Source: Patescibacteria group bacterium (GTDB lineage Bacteria > Patescibacteriota > Patescibacteriia > 2-12-FULL-60-25). From it: 64,000 bases of DNA. The position numbers and the translations under genes were made by a program. The stretch lies in NCBI GenBank assembly GCA_018061025.1, contig JAGOUY010000006.1, positions 36,425-100,424 on the forward strand. Direction: 5' to 3'. Positions 8,005 to 16,541 of the stretch are shown here, piece after piece. The notes beneath the pieces were generated by a model. The model was given only the letters and a program-made list of their open reading frames with translations, searched no databases and was not told the DNA's origin. Position 1 is the stretch's first letter, and each line of letters opens with the position of its first letter.

Positions 8005-9215
8005 TCTTTCTCCTTTTTCTTTTTCTCCTCGTTTAAATTCGGTGCCACCATTTTTAAGAAAAAAGCCCAACGAGAAACATACTCCAGCTCTTCTGGCCAA
8101 TGAGCTTGAGAGAGGCACATCCCTATATCCACATCTGGATGAATATCTTGCGGAGCTATCTGCAAAAGGCGTTTGGGCACAAACGCTTCAACCGCTGTGT
8201 CTGGAAATCCCATCAACTTCCCATATTCTTCATGGTGTTGAGATCCAAACGCGGGTCGTAAACGATCTAGAGTAACCGAATCTCTTGCAATCAGATACTC
8301 AAATTCCCCATCACTTCTAACCCGTGAATCCGTAGGAAACCCTGTGTGGATCAGCCATTGAAGAATTGGCTCTTTTGCCCGTAACGCTTTACCACGCAAA
8401 AGAAGCTCAGTAGCGGGCTTTAGGCCCCCTAAGACAAGGACAAGGTCTTCTCTGGTCCCAAGAGACAGCGGAAGATGCGCCGCTTCTGTTAGTTGTCTTT
8501 TTTGCGCGACTGTCAGTGCCGCCACAAGCGCCTCTGCTTCCGCTCTTCCAGCTGCCACCATCCGATCTATATCCCCTTGCCCCTCAACAAATACGTGAGG
8601 CTCTCGCATATTGTTTCGGAAGATCTTGGCATGCTTATCTTGATTGTCTGGAGCCGGCTGATCCAAATTAGGCAACGTCGCCACAAACTCCTCGCACGCA
8701 TCTCTTATTACTTCTCCGGCTAACGATACTTCTGGTTTCAAAATGATCTGGTCAGAAAAAAAGCGAACGGAAATACCTCGATCTTTTAGAGTACCTATCT
8801 CCTGCGCACCTTCTCCTGCATGAATCAACTGTGGTACGGCCAGATGAATAGATATCTCTCCATCAGCACGCACCGTAGCTCGCTCAACGGCATATCCCTT
8901 TCTTCTTAGTAAAATAACAGATTGACGAATAGGAAAAGAGATCGCCTCAAAATAGTTGCCGAAGCTTCCTTCTTCTTCCGTAGGTGGAGGCCCAAATAAT
9001 TCACGTTTCCTGCGACCTTCAGACGACTCCTTACGCAACTCAACCTCTAAACCAACATAATAACGGTGACGTTCCAGCGTTTCCTGACTCCAAGAGTGAA
9101 ACGCTCTGAGTTTCTCTCGCTCTTCTTCAGAGCCACGCAAAAGAATGCGGGTTACTTCCTCTATATTAAAGAGAGGATGGTCATGTTGTTCAGGAACGAT
9201 GTTCTCTTTTGGCAT
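8001..9215 (-). CDS. hypothetical protein, 404 aa
   Basis: No family recognised. The protein is soluble, charged and rich in Glu/Arg. The N-terminus (MPKENIVPEQHDHPLFNIEEV) is followed by repeated helical, possibly coiled segments, and a Lys/Glu tail ends EEKKKKEKD. No signal peptide or membrane segment. It has its own promoter at 9233-9261 and stops inside the promoter of the downstream repressor gene, so the repressor could also be reached by readthrough. Codon use resembles the surrounding core genes. Confidence 0.7.
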   Translation of the reverse strand: MPKENIVPEQHDHPLFNIEEVTRILLRGSEEEREKLRAFHSWSQETLERHRYYVGLEVELRKESSEGRRKRELFGPPPTEEEGSFGNYFEAISFPIRQSVILLRRKGYAVERATVRADGEISIHLAVPQLIHAGEGAQEIGTLKDRGISVRFFSDQIILKPEVSLAGEVIRDACEEFVATLPNLDQPAPDNQDKHAKIFRNNMREPHVFVEGQGDIDRMVAAGRAEAEALVAALTVAQKRQLTEAAHLPLSLGTREDLVLVLGGLKPATELLLRGKALRAKEPILQWLIHTGFPTDSRVRSDGEFEYLIARDSVTLDRLRPAFGSQHHEEYGKLMGFPDTAVEAFVPKRLLQIAPQDIHPDVDIGMCLSQAHWPEELEYVSRWAFFLKMVAPNLNEEKKKKEKD

Positions 9216-9232
9216 ATATTTTGATCGCTATC

Positions 9233-9261
9233 TCTATAACACGTAATCACTGCCTCTTCAA
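9233..9261 (-). promoter_or_regulatory. promoter of the 404-aa gene
   Basis: On the minus strand TTGAAG (9261-9256) and TATAGA (9238-9233) are separated by 17 bases, about 18 bases before the ATG. Confidence 0.55.
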
Positions 9262-9288
9262 ACAACGATCTGGTTCGCTTCGTACGGA

Positions 9289-9335
9289 AAGATAAATAAA
9301 ATACCAGTTTTTAAAGCTGGCATTTTATTTATCTT
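9289..9335. terminator. long bidirectional AT-rich terminator hairpin
   Basis: The arms AAGATAAATAAAATACCAG and CTGGCATTTTATTTATCTT pair over 19 bases with one mismatch around a 9-base loop. It isolates the lipoprotein unit from the 404-residue gene. Confidence 0.75.
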
Positions 9336-9374
9336 ATCATTCTCATCAATCCTCTTTCATCCTCCGCGAGAAGA

Positions 9375-9405
9375 AAAAAGGATTGAGGACGCTACACAGC
9401 ATCCT
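9375..9405 (-). terminator. intrinsic terminator of the first lipoprotein gene
   Basis: On the minus strand AGGATGCT-GTGT-AGCGTCCT (8 bp with one G-T pair) is followed after a few bases by TTTTTT. Confidence 0.65.
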
Positions 9406-9429
9406 GTAGGGAGGGGAAGGAGCGGGGGG

Positions 9430-10947
9430 TCAGGGGGCGTAGAGGACGTAGGGCTCGGTCAGGTCGTCGAGCCAGCTCTCATCGGCCCAGTCGTTCGAGC
9501 CCATAGGGTACGGGGCGGACAGGTGCGGAATCTGGGAGCGATCCGACCACAGGAAGGCCACCGGCACCGTTGCGGTTGAGCTCAAGTCGATCATGCGGAT
9601 AGAGCAAGGGCCAGCGATATCACGTCCTTCGACGGTGAGTCCGTGGCTGTCACTGTCAGCCGTCATCCAACCCGTACCAGGAAATGTACGATTGCTGATA
9701 AGAGGAGTCGTACGAATCGTATAACCGGGGCTCCCTCCACGCGGAACCGCGATCAAGCGGTACACGTTGCGCACACCGGACTCGATCGTCTCTTCCGTGC
9801 GCCACCGGATCGTGACGTAGAAGATGCCAGACAGTCGCAGGGAACCCTGAAGATTTCGATTGATGCCATCCACGATCTCGTAGTCAGCCAGCGGCACCGC
9901 GCGACCGTTGCGGAGCAGTTGGACTTCGTTGAGGGAGATGCCCCCTTCGGCGAAGACAGCGAAGGTCAACTTCTTCCAGGAGAAGTCGCCGCCAACCGAT
10001 TCCGCGCCGAGTTCCCACTCGTAGATCACGTTGGGCATCTCGGCCACGATCAGCGTACGCGACATGAGCGGGATCCTCTGGAAACGCGGGCGGCTGCGAC
10101 GGACCACCATGTAGTTGCCCAACGTAGTCGTGCCCGGGGTATACAAGCGCCGAAGCGACTCGTCCCCCGTCACATCAACGTTGAACGAAAAGGCGTAGGA
10201 AGAGCCCCAGTAACCGCTCGGCTCTCCCGCATCGAGACCCATCTGAACGTAGGCGCCACTGAACGCAGCGAAGGTACCAGGGGGAAGGGATGAACGAGCC
10301 TGAATGGGAGCCATGACTCCTGTGATAAAGAAGACCTTCCATTCGTCGCGAACAAAATGCATGGGCTCATCGAAGACAACATCGAGCTCCGAATTCAACG
10401 GACCCGTCGTAAACGCACGACCATGGGAGCGCACAGTCTCGCCCTCAAGACTCGCAACGCCGACGTCCTCAACAGAGGCGGACTGACCCATGATGGGCAC
10501 GTGCAGGCGTCGCATCGTCGCATTCTCGCCGCGAGACCGACCGCGGAAGCGCGCGAAGACCGTACGCATCCCCGGAACGATGGTGATAGACGGGGGCATC
10601 CCGTACGGCTCGATCTCGAAGGAGGAGATGATAGGAACGCTCGTTTCCACCACGTCGGGCGAGGGAGCGTCGACAGACGGAACATCAGGGACGGGAACGT
10701 CGATGACGTCGTCCTCCATCACCTCGGCGTCGACCGAGGTATCGGCGTCGGGGACGATCGTGACCTCGACATCGTCAGCGTCCGCCGTGACAACCTTGTC
10801 ATCCGGCGTGTCCGAGCCGCTATCAGGAGCAACGACGTTGCCGTCGACCTCCTGCGCGGCGTCGAGCGCCTGAGTCGACCCACCCGTCACCGTCGACGAG
10901 CAAGCCGCGAGCACGAGACCGAACGCGAGAGCCATGAGATTACGCAT
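9430..10947 (-). CDS. large surface lipoprotein with Asp-rich linker
   Basis: A 505-residue exported lipoprotein. MRNLMALAFGLVLAACSS is a lipoprotein signal peptide with lipobox LAAC. Residues ~25-105 form a low-complexity Asp/Val/Pro linker, and the rest is beta-rich and ordered. The C-terminus (AFLWSDRSQIPHLSAPYP, then SNDWADESWL) resembles, from memory, a motif common at the ends of Patescibacteria surface proteins. Its function is unknown. The Shine-Dalgarno is weak (GAAAGTG-like). A 180-base structured leader, shared with the second lipoprotein gene at 55563-56606, precedes it. Codon use is strongly GC-ending. Confidence 0.8.
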   Translation of the reverse strand: MRNLMALAFGLVLAACSSTVTGGSTQALDAAQEVDGNVVAPDSGSDTPDDKVVTADADDVEVTIVPDADTSVDAEVMEDDVIDVPVPDVPSVDAPSPDVVETSVPIISSFEIEPYGMPPSITIVPGMRTVFARFRGRSRGENATMRRLHVPIMGQSASVEDVGVASLEGETVRSHGRAFTTGPLNSELDVVFDEPMHFVRDEWKVFFITGVMAPIQARSSLPPGTFAAFSGAYVQMGLDAGEPSGYWGSSYAFSFNVDVTGDESLRRLYTPGTTTLGNYMVVRRSRPRFQRIPLMSRTLIVAEMPNVIYEWELGAESVGGDFSWKKLTFAVFAEGGISLNEVQLLRNGRAVPLADYEIVDGINRNLQGSLRLSGIFYVTIRWRTEETIESGVRNVYRLIAVPRGGSPGYTIRTTPLISNRTFPGTGWMTADSDSHGLTVEGRDIAGPCSIRMIDLSSTATVPVAFLWSDRSQIPHLSAPYPMGSNDWADESWLDDLTEPYVLYAP

Positions 10948-11127
10948 GAGGCACCAACCACTTTCTTCGATTTTGACAGAGCAGGGACGGCAAACGCCTA
11001 CACATCGAACCGTTCGACGTTATCCCTTTAACTACCTACCGCCTACACCTAGTGATAGACGGAATTCTGGCTATCTTTAGCCAATATTTCTGTCCACAAC
11101 CAAACAAAATATGTGATGTACTAGAAA
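10948..11127 (-). promoter_or_regulatory. conserved structured 5' leader, copy 1 (riboswitch-like candidate)
   Basis: On the minus strand the leader contains hairpin TGGCTA-AAGA-TAGCCA (11068-11083). It then has a three-way junction at 10983-11027: outer AGGGAT/GTCCCT, then ACGTCGA-ACGGT-TCGATGT, then GGC-GTTT-GCC. The leader of the second lipoprotein gene (56607-56787) has the same stems in the same order and nearly the same spacing, with changes in loops and a G-T/G-C exchange inside one stem. I cannot match it to a known riboswitch class. Confidence 0.65.
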
Positions 11128-11133
11128 AAAAAT

Positions 11134-11162
11134 ACAATACGCGAAAAAAGGCTTTTTGTCAA
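11134..11162 (-). promoter_or_regulatory. promoter of the first lipoprotein gene
   Basis: On the minus strand consensus TTGACA (11162-11157), 17 bases and TATTGT (11139-11134). Transcription start is expected near 11127. Confidence 0.8.
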
Positions 11163-11179
11163 TGATTATAGCGATTTTA

Positions 11180-11207
11180 TTGACGCGCTCTCCCAACCTG
11201 CTACCAT
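11180..11207 (+). promoter_or_regulatory. promoter of the 142-aa orphan
   Basis: TTGACG (11180-11185) and TACCAT (11202-11207) are spaced by 16 bases. It diverges from the lipoprotein promoter, the two -35 boxes being about 20 bases apart. Confidence 0.65.
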
Positions 11208-11233
11208 CCTCCTCTTGAACGTGTCAGCTCCTT

Positions 11234-11276
11234 GGCCTCAACCCTTGAGGCCAGCGAGTCGACCCGATCGGGCGAC
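11234..11276 (+). promoter_or_regulatory. two leader hairpins before the 142-aa orphan
   Basis: GGCCTCAA-CCC-TTGAGGCC (11234-11252, perfect 8 bp) is followed by GTCG...CGAC enclosing the palindrome CCCGATCGGG (11258-11276). Both lie between the predicted transcription start (~11214) and the start codon. Confidence 0.55.
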
Positions 11277-11293
11277 AGAAAGGCGAAACCGTG

Positions 11294-11722
11294 ATGAGCG
11301 AGAAAAACGAACTCAAGAAAGGCGTGGAAGGATACCGCGTACCCGCCGCTGATCCCATGGAAGCGGCTCGGGCAGAAAACGCGGCTCTACGAAAAAAGCT
11401 CGCGGATCGAAACCTGCATGCGCTCCTCGGCATGATGATCGGCCTTCCCTGCAGCATCGTCCTCTACCACCTTTATGATCATGCGGAGCCGCGGATAACG
11501 CTACAGGTCACAACATCCAGCGGCACGATCGAGATGCTCGTCAGTCACAAGGAGTACATGGAACACGCGGAAAGAGGCAACACACCTCACACGCGAGTCT
11601 TCCGCTGGCACGGCTTCGAGTGCGTGGGTTACTGCAGCGTCGCTCCTCCCGGCATCCCGAACTGCTCCACCTACCGCGCCGTTTTCTGCTACCTCCCCAC
11701 ACAGCCCTCGGGCTGCCGCTAA
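11294..11722 (+). CDS. orphan single-pass membrane protein, 142 aa
   Basis: No family recognised. MSEKNELKKGVEGYRV is followed by a short coiled-coil-like helix (ARAENAALRKKLADRNL) and a hydrophobic segment LLGMMIGLPCSIVLYHLY. The rest is a mostly beta, Cys-rich outer domain (six Cys in the last ~40 residues), suggesting disulfides outside the membrane. The frame also opens with GTG at 11291; I prefer the ATG at 11294. AAAGG lies 11 bases upstream. Codon use is GC-ending like the other orphan genes. Confidence 0.62.
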   Translation: MSEKNELKKGVEGYRVPAADPMEAARAENAALRKKLADRNLHALLGMMIGLPCSIVLYHLYDHAEPRITLQVTTSSGTIEMLVSHKEYMEHAERGNTPHTRVFRWHGFECVGYCSVAPPGIPNCSTYRAVFCYLPTQPSGCR

Positions 11723-11778
11723 ACAACTATCCTCCTCATCCCCTCTCACCCACGACCCCGTGGGTTTCGCTATATCTC

Positions 11779-13134
11779 TCAAATCCACTTCTTTATATAC
11801 CCCTCCACATCAAACTTCTTTTCCATCCCTCCTCGACTCATATATCTTACACTCCCAAAAATCGGACGATTAAACCACGGACGATCATGCAACCCACCAA
11901 TCGACCAGGCAATTCCTACATATCCATTCGGATCCCTTCCATCCAACTCGTAGCGATCATTTAAATAGATCGCGATCTTAAACGCCTCTTCCGGTGACTC
12001 GGTCCATTCCAAGATCTTCTTGGCCCAATACATGCGCACATACCCATGCATCTTACCCGTCTTTACCATCTCCTGTTGGGCGGCATTCCAAAGCTCATCA
12101 TGCGTACGCGCATGCTCAAACTCCGCGCGTGAATAGGTAAACTCACGCGGATCTTTACGATGCGCATCCAATGTCTTCCTCGCCCATTCCGGCAAACCTT
12201 CAAATGAATCGTATTTAGGTTGATAAAAACAGTAATTATCCGACAATTCACGCCGAACAACCAGCTCTTCAATAAACGCATCCCGCGCAAGCTTTGGCGC
12301 CGTATCATGCAGGACCTCATAGGCCACCCGTTGCGGCGACAAATGCCCATAATGAAAATACGGAGACAGATCCGATAACGCCTGCGCCAAGGGATCATTC
12401 CGACGTTCGTGATAGTCAGGCAATCTCTCTGAGATAAATCGTTTTAATGCTTGCTTTGCCGCTGCCTCTCCTCCCACAATCCAATCAACCGCTACAGGAG
12501 GCGTTCCAGCGGGAACAAGGTTCTCCAAGGCCTGCCAATCAATCGTTTGATACGTAAACGGAGCATGAGATGACTGCAACGCCACATTCGGAATATCTGT
12601 GAGATAGGTTTTAAGCTGAGCATGGATCTTCGGGCGAATCGTACGAGCCGCAAATTCCTGTTTTTGGCTCGTAATCCAACACGGAATCACATTATGCGCG
12701 TCTACTTGATAGACCGGACAACTGAGGTCAGCAACCACTTCTTTAAGCCAGCGCTGTGGCAGCCGTAACGGAAAGAAATCGGTTACCATCCCCCCGATCC
12801 TCTCCTTCTTCATCCAGCGCAGCATATCTTGATGCGCATCTTCTCCAACAAAGAGATAAAACGGGATCCCCTTCGCGTGCAGATCTTTCTCAACAGCTCG
12901 CAGTCCCGCCAATTTAAAGCGCCACTGCCGTTCTCCGCCTCCCAAAAAGCCCGGGGCAAGATTATGCGCCACCGCAAACGTCACCCCCTCCTGTTTTGCC
13001 CAAGCCTGTGTTGCCAATAACGCCCAATTATCCTGGACGCGTTGGTCACGATTCATCCAGTACACTATTGATCCACCTTGAAAGGGACAATCAGCCAACA
13101 CCCTCCCCCGTTGTGACAAAATCGACGTATGCAT
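11779..13134 (-). CDS. class II CPD photolyase
   Basis: This flavoenzyme repairs cyclobutane pyrimidine dimers in light. VYWMNRDQRVQDNWALL near residue 25 and YQVDAHNVIPCWI-QEFAARTIRPKI are class II signatures. The FAD-binding C-terminal half has ELVVRRELSDNYCFY, MHGYVRMYWAKKILEW, LNDRYELDGRDPNGYVGIAWSIGG and RPWFNRPIFGSVRYM. The length (451 residues) is normal for class II enzymes. It is transcribed divergently from a coiled-coil gene 19-31 bases away. With UvrA and UvrC this gives the cell two routes for UV damage repair. Confidence 0.95.
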   Translation of the reverse strand: MHTSILSQRGRVLADCPFQGGSIVYWMNRDQRVQDNWALLATQAWAKQEGVTFAVAHNLAPGFLGGGERQWRFKLAGLRAVEKDLHAKGIPFYLFVGEDAHQDMLRWMKKERIGGMVTDFFPLRLPQRWLKEVVADLSCPVYQVDAHNVIPCWITSQKQEFAARTIRPKIHAQLKTYLTDIPNVALQSSHAPFTYQTIDWQALENLVPAGTPPVAVDWIVGGEAAAKQALKRFISERLPDYHERRNDPLAQALSDLSPYFHYGHLSPQRVAYEVLHDTAPKLARDAFIEELVVRRELSDNYCFYQPKYDSFEGLPEWARKTLDAHRKDPREFTYSRAEFEHARTHDELWNAAQQEMVKTGKMHGYVRMYWAKKILEWTESPEEAFKIAIYLNDRYELDGRDPNGYVGIAWSIGGLHDRPWFNRPIFGSVRYMSRGGMEKKFDVEGYIKKWI

Positions 13135-13165
13135 ACCGAGAGTATACTATACGGTGAATCAATAT

Positions 13166-13567
13166 ATGTCCCGCTTTGAATCCGTTCCTCGAGAAATCCC
13201 GGCCGCCATTAAACCCGCTCTCACTCCTCGCAGAGAAGTAGTGACGAGTACGAGTCCTGCTAAAATTGAGGCTGCCACAGATAAAGATCCAGAAGTGGAA
13301 GCTCTGGAAGAAGAACTCGAGGGCCTAGAAGCAGAAATAACAGGCACAGAATCAGATTTAGCCGAAGCTCAAGCGGCCCTGGCCCAACAAAAAGACCAGC
13401 GAGGTGACCATTCGTTCATTCATAACCTCTTTGAAGAAGAAGATGAGGATGCGACGGCTCAGATTGCGGATCTTCAAAATACCATTAAAGAATGTGAGGA
13501 AGAACTTGCTGCGGCTAAACAAGAACGTGCCGCTCTCATCATCAAAATTGAACAAGCTAAAGACTAG
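13166..13567 (+). CDS. coiled-coil protein, 133 aa
   Basis: The family is unknown. After a ~40-residue basic and Pro-rich N-terminus the sequence is almost entirely predicted coiled coil, Glu/Ala/Leu-rich (EVEALEEELEGLEAEITGTE), with a central HSFIHNLFEEEDED break. A GTG at 13154 is in frame, but it lies at the predicted transcription start from the TATACT box at 13143-13148, so I prefer the ATG at 13166 (nearly leaderless). It is followed 29 bases later by the glycosyltransferase-like gene and is probably in the same transcript. Confidence 0.6.
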   Translation: MSRFESVPREIPAAIKPALTPRREVVTSTSPAKIEAATDKDPEVEALEEELEGLEAEITGTESDLAEAQAALAQQKDQRGDHSFIHNLFEEEDEDATAQIADLQNTIKECEEELAAAKQERAALIIKIEQAKD

Positions 13568-13596
13568 CTCAACCTCTCTTCCCTCCTCTTTAACGT

Positions 13597-14355
13597 ATGA
13601 CCATACTCACCTGCGGACTCCATGACCCTAAAGCAGGATTGCAATGGCTGTCTGACAAACATTCCAAAAAACTCTTGTCGATGTTTGATCAGGTCGTGGT
13701 TTCCGCTTCTTCCCTCACGGATAAACCCTATCTACAAAGACTCAGCGACCAAGGATACATTGTGCATCGTCGCAAAAAGAACAACATTACAACCAGCTAT
13801 CTCGAAGCCATCAAACAAGCCTACGCCTTAAATCCAGACACGATTCTCTACTGCGACTTCGATCGCGCGATGCACTGGGTACACACCCAAGCCAAAGAAT
13901 TATCGTGCGTCGCAAAACATATTGAACCGACCGGCTACTTCATCGGTATGCGCGGACCCAAAGAATACGCCACTCACCATGACGCCCTCCGCTATACCGA
14001 AGAACTCCCCAACGCCATCATCTCCGATTTCATGGGCGAGTCTTCACGTAAAGACTACTTATCTGGTTGTTACGGATTTTCTCATGCAGCTGCCGAATTC
14101 ATCATTAAAAACCTCTCTTTCAAATCCTGGGCCACCTTTGGCGAATGGCCGCTTATTATGAAGAAAAATGGCTATCCTCCCACCTACGCTGTCTGCAAAG
14201 GCCTGGCCTGGGAAAACGCCAACCAACACCAAGAGGAGGTAAAACGCGCCGGAAGCGTCAACGCCTACCGCGAACAACTCTCCACCCCCGCCGAATGGAA
14301 ACGCCGGTCAGAGATGGCCTTAGAATTTGTAAGCTCGCTCATCCTTAAGCCCTAG
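13597..14355 (+). CDS. GT-A-fold glycosyltransferase-like protein
   Basis: A 252-residue protein with a Rossmann-like start (MTILTCGLHDP), FDQVVVSASSLT, and the acidic motif ILYCDFDRAMHW where GT-A enzymes hold their metal-binding DXD. YFIGMRGPKEYATH and YLSGCYGFSHAAAEFII may line the sugar pocket. I infer a nucleotide-sugar-dependent transferase; the assignment rests on motif shape only. No signal or membrane segment. It follows the coiled-coil gene. Confidence 0.6.
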   Translation: MTILTCGLHDPKAGLQWLSDKHSKKLLSMFDQVVVSASSLTDKPYLQRLSDQGYIVHRRKKNNITTSYLEAIKQAYALNPDTILYCDFDRAMHWVHTQAKELSCVAKHIEPTGYFIGMRGPKEYATHHDALRYTEELPNAIISDFMGESSRKDYLSGCYGFSHAAAEFIIKNLSFKSWATFGEWPLIMKKNGYPPTYAVCKGLAWENANQHQEEVKRAGSVNAYREQLSTPAEWKRRSEMALEFVSSLILKP

Positions 14356-14376
14356 GCTTGCTAAAAAGGCAATAAT

Positions 14377-14436
14377 TTGTTACAAAAACTCCAAGTCCGA
14401 GTATCCTCGGTTCGTGAAGGCACTCCTTAACGAGCC
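14377..14436 (+). promoter_or_regulatory. promoter and 5'-terminal hairpin of the 91-aa orphan
   Basis: Possible -35 TTGTTA (or TTACAA at 14380) and -10 TATCCT (14402-14407) are followed at once by GGTTCGTGAAGG-CACT-CCTTAACGAGCC (14409-14436), a stem of 7+4 bp with one mismatch. The hairpin would form the 5' end of the transcript. Confidence 0.5.
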
Positions 14437-14485
14437 TATCGACATTCGGACAAATCAACCCCCCGAGTGTACCACGGGTAAGAGC

Positions 14486-14761
14486 ATGAGCGGCGAAGAA
14501 CTCGTAGCAAGCATCGAAGCGTTGCGAGAGCTCGTGAGACCAAAACTGAGCAAACTCGCTCTCGACGCGCCTCAACTGGGAATCAACGAAGAGAACGAAG
14601 AATCTATGGGGGCCCCGCTCGAAAACGAGGACGGTCAGACCCTCAACGCGGAGGCTCTCCAACAGATCCTGGACGAGCTCAAGGCACTCGACGAATCGTG
14701 CGAGTGGCACCAAAAAGCAATCCGGGAAAGCGACGAACTCCTCACACAAATCGCATCATAG
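14486..14761 (+). CDS. orphan acidic helical protein, 91 aa
   Basis: No family recognised. MSGEELVASIEALRELVRPKL and a C-terminal helix (ALQQILDELKALDES) suggest a small, acidic, mainly helical cytosolic protein. A GTG at 14414 is in frame but lies inside the leader hairpin, so the ATG at 14486 (preceded by GGGTAAGAG) is chosen. It is a single-gene unit with promoter, leader hairpin and terminator. Confidence 0.55.
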   Translation: MSGEELVASIEALRELVRPKLSKLALDAPQLGINEENEESMGAPLENEDGQTLNAEALQQILDELKALDESCEWHQKAIRESDELLTQIAS

Positions 14762-14794
14762 TCTCAAACAACTTTCTTACATACTCTGATTAAT

Positions 14795-14823
14795 ACGCCT
14801 CTTACAGGCGTTTTCGTTTTTTA
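14795..14823 (+). terminator. intrinsic terminator of the 91-aa orphan
   Basis: ACGCCT-CTTAC-AGGCGT is followed by TTTCGTTTTTT. Confidence 0.8.
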
Positions 14824-14944
14824 TCTCAGTAATCGTTAGCTATTGATAGCACTCTTCAAAATCGGCTACGCCACATAAAAAGCCCCACAAGCAGATATGC
14901 GCTTTTATGTGTGCCTCGTAAAAATGCGTTGCATACACGGGGCT

Positions 14945-14983
14945 ACGTAAAAAGCCTCCGCCATGAAGCGGGGCTTTTTACGT
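14945..14983 (-). terminator. terminator of the tRNA-Leu/tRNA-Val transcript
   Basis: The perfect 12-bp arms ACGTAAAAAGCC and GGCTTTTTACGT (plus inner pairs) directly abut the tRNA-Val 3' end. Upstream at about 14872-14911 another hairpin has CACATAAAA/TTTTATGTG arms. Nothing else is seen between 14824 and 14944. Confidence 0.75.
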
Positions 14984-15059
14984 GGTGGGCACTGTGGGAT
15001 TCGAACCTACGACCCCCTCGGTGTAAACGAGGTGCTCTAACCAACTGAGCTAAGTGCCC
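14983..15059 (-). tRNA. tRNA-Val (anticodon TAC), CCA encoded
   Basis: The acceptor GGGCACT pairs with AGTGCCC. The D arm is GCTC/GAGC with a GG loop, the anticodon loop TTTACAC, the T loop TTCGAAT, and ACCA is encoded (77 bases). It follows tRNA-Leu on the same transcript. Confidence 0.97.
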
Positions 15060-15074
15060 CAAGATCCGTTCACT

Positions 15075-15161
15075 TGGTGGGCGAGGAGAGACTCGAACTC
15101 TCATGCCAGTGAAGGCGCTACCACCTCAAAGTAGTGCGTCTACCAGTTTCGCCACTCGCCC
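15075..15161 (-). tRNA. tRNA-Leu (anticodon GAG), CCA encoded
   Basis: The acceptor GGGCGAG pairs with CTCGCCC. The anticodon stem CTACT/GGTAG encloses TTGAGGT (GAG). A long variable arm is present, the T loop is TTCGAGT and ACCA is encoded (87 bases). It lies 70 bases after the DAG-kinase-like gene and may be co-transcribed with it. Confidence 0.96.
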
Positions 15162-15230
15162 ATCAAGTAAACAGATAAAGGGTGTTTTTGCCTCTCTAGA
15201 ATGTACGGGTCGCAGAATACCAAGACCGGT

Positions 15231-16010
15231 TCAATCTGACAAGCGGCGACCCGTAATCAGCGTTAATTTGTCAGGTAAAATAGAAAAATGGAAGGTCGTC
15301 CCCTCATAGGCCTGGCCATCGACAAAGACCTTAAATGGAGCATCCGCTACCATCTTTCCCTGGGATAAAAACACCTTGGTTTCACTTAATTGTTTCTTTT
15401 TCCAAGGCCAACGCTTCACCGTCGCATTCATCTCCGCCTGGATCAAGATTTCTAACTGGCCATCCTTAGGGTTAACTAATACCCCATCTTGACCCGCTGC
15501 CGCTAAATTGCGAATCGCAATCGCCCCACGCACCGACGGACGCAAACGATAGGATTCTCCTACCTCAATCCCTGCAATCGTTTCTGGTGCGACCAAATCG
15601 AGTAAAAAAGGCTGACCATTCACTTGACCTATATCGAGGGTCTCGACCAAACGCGCGGCAATCACATCTACAGCTTTTACCCCAGATGGAATGCCGAGCA
15701 AACCTCCAATAAAGGATGGACCAAGCGGCAAGAAGCCAATCGTCGCCCTCATCTCCGGGAGCAAAGGGATAACATCACGCAAAATCTGATCCGATCCCAC
15801 TAGAATAAGGTTCTTTGTCCCTTGCTGTGCTAACTGTTTTACTATCTGCTTAGCCCCATTCAATGAGGACGCTTGCGTAGTAATTCCCTCTATTCCTCTG
15901 CGTGCCAGTTCATTTTCTACGAGCTGCAACTCGCGCTCAAAGCGTTTATCCTTGAGACACTCGTCATAGACATAGGTAAACGAGGGATTCATATGGCACA
16001 GAACACGCAA
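15231..16010 (-). CDS. diacylglycerol-kinase-like protein, glycine motif divergent
   Basis: A 259-residue protein with the DAGK/LCB5 (NAD-kinase-like) fold. MRVLCHMNPSF starts the first strand. LILVGSDQILRDVI stands where active kinases have GGDGT, and IGFLPLGPSFIGGLLGIP corresponds to the PLGTGND region. The C-terminal beta domain ends with FHFSILPDKLTLITG, typical of the family. The loss of GGDGT makes catalysis uncertain; it may be a lipid-binding paralogue. It is 16 bases downstream of the bactofilin gene on the same strand. Confidence 0.65.
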   Translation of the reverse strand: MRVLCHMNPSFTYVYDECLKDKRFERELQLVENELARRGIEGITTQASSLNGAKQIVKQLAQQGTKNLILVGSDQILRDVIPLLPEMRATIGFLPLGPSFIGGLLGIPSGVKAVDVIAARLVETLDIGQVNGQPFLLDLVAPETIAGIEVGESYRLRPSVRGAIAIRNLAAAGQDGVLVNPKDGQLEILIQAEMNATVKRWPWKKKQLSETKVFLSQGKMVADAPFKVFVDGQAYEGTTFHFSILPDKLTLITGRRLSD

Positions 16011-16026
16011 GACTCACAAACAATTC

Positions 16027-16428
16027 TTAGGTAGCTGCGTGAGCCATATGCTCTACCCGCACCGATTTCTTTTGGTCAGACGGACCTTTCCCGATTACTA
16101 ACCGTCCTTGCAAACATGCCCCTGCCTCCATGGCTAACACCTGCGCCGTCACATCTCCCGTCAACTTGGCAGTCGAACGCAATTCTAAGCGATTCTTGAC
16201 CGTAATATTGCCTTGGATCGTGCCCGCGACAGAGGCTTCCCCGGCCTGCACTTCCGCTTCAATCACCGCCTCTGTCCCCACGGTCAAAACACCGGTCGTC
16301 TGAATAGAGCCTTTAACCGAGCCTTCCACTACCACATCCCCATCCCCTTTAAAATTTCCTTCCAACGTAACCCCCCGCGCAATCATCGTTGCTTGTGCCG
16401 AAGACCCAGAAACTTGTTTTTGAAACAT
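16027..16428 (-). CDS. bactofilin
   Basis: A polymer-forming cytoskeletal protein. The 133 residues form the right-handed beta-helix repeats typical of bactofilins: TMIARGVTLEGNFKGDGDVVVEGSVKG, then repeated gly-spaced hydrophobic pairs to RLVIGKG, with short unstructured tails. Bactofilins assemble nucleotide-free filaments, often at membranes, and influence cell shape and peptidoglycan synthesis. It is upstream of the DAGK-like gene. Confidence 0.92.
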   Translation of the reverse strand: MFQKQVSGSSAQATMIARGVTLEGNFKGDGDVVVEGSVKGSIQTTGVLTVGTEAVIEAEVQAGEASVAGTIQGNITVKNRLELRSTAKLTGDVTAQVLAMEAGACLQGRLVIGKGPSDQKKSVRVEHMAHAAT

Positions 16429-16541
16429 AGAAAAGCCGCCTCACATTAGTAGTGAAACACAAGGAGCAAAAAACCGAGGCGGACAGCCGGAGTATAGCAC
16501 ATCACGAAAAAATTCTGTAATTAGCTTAGTAAGCTAACACA

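Noticed and set aside
9643..11031. Long plus-strand open frames (up to 224 codons) opposite the first lipoprotein gene
   Set aside because: They are shadows of a GC-rich gene on the minus strand that has a signal peptide, promoter, leader and terminator; their translations are Arg/His-rich without pattern.
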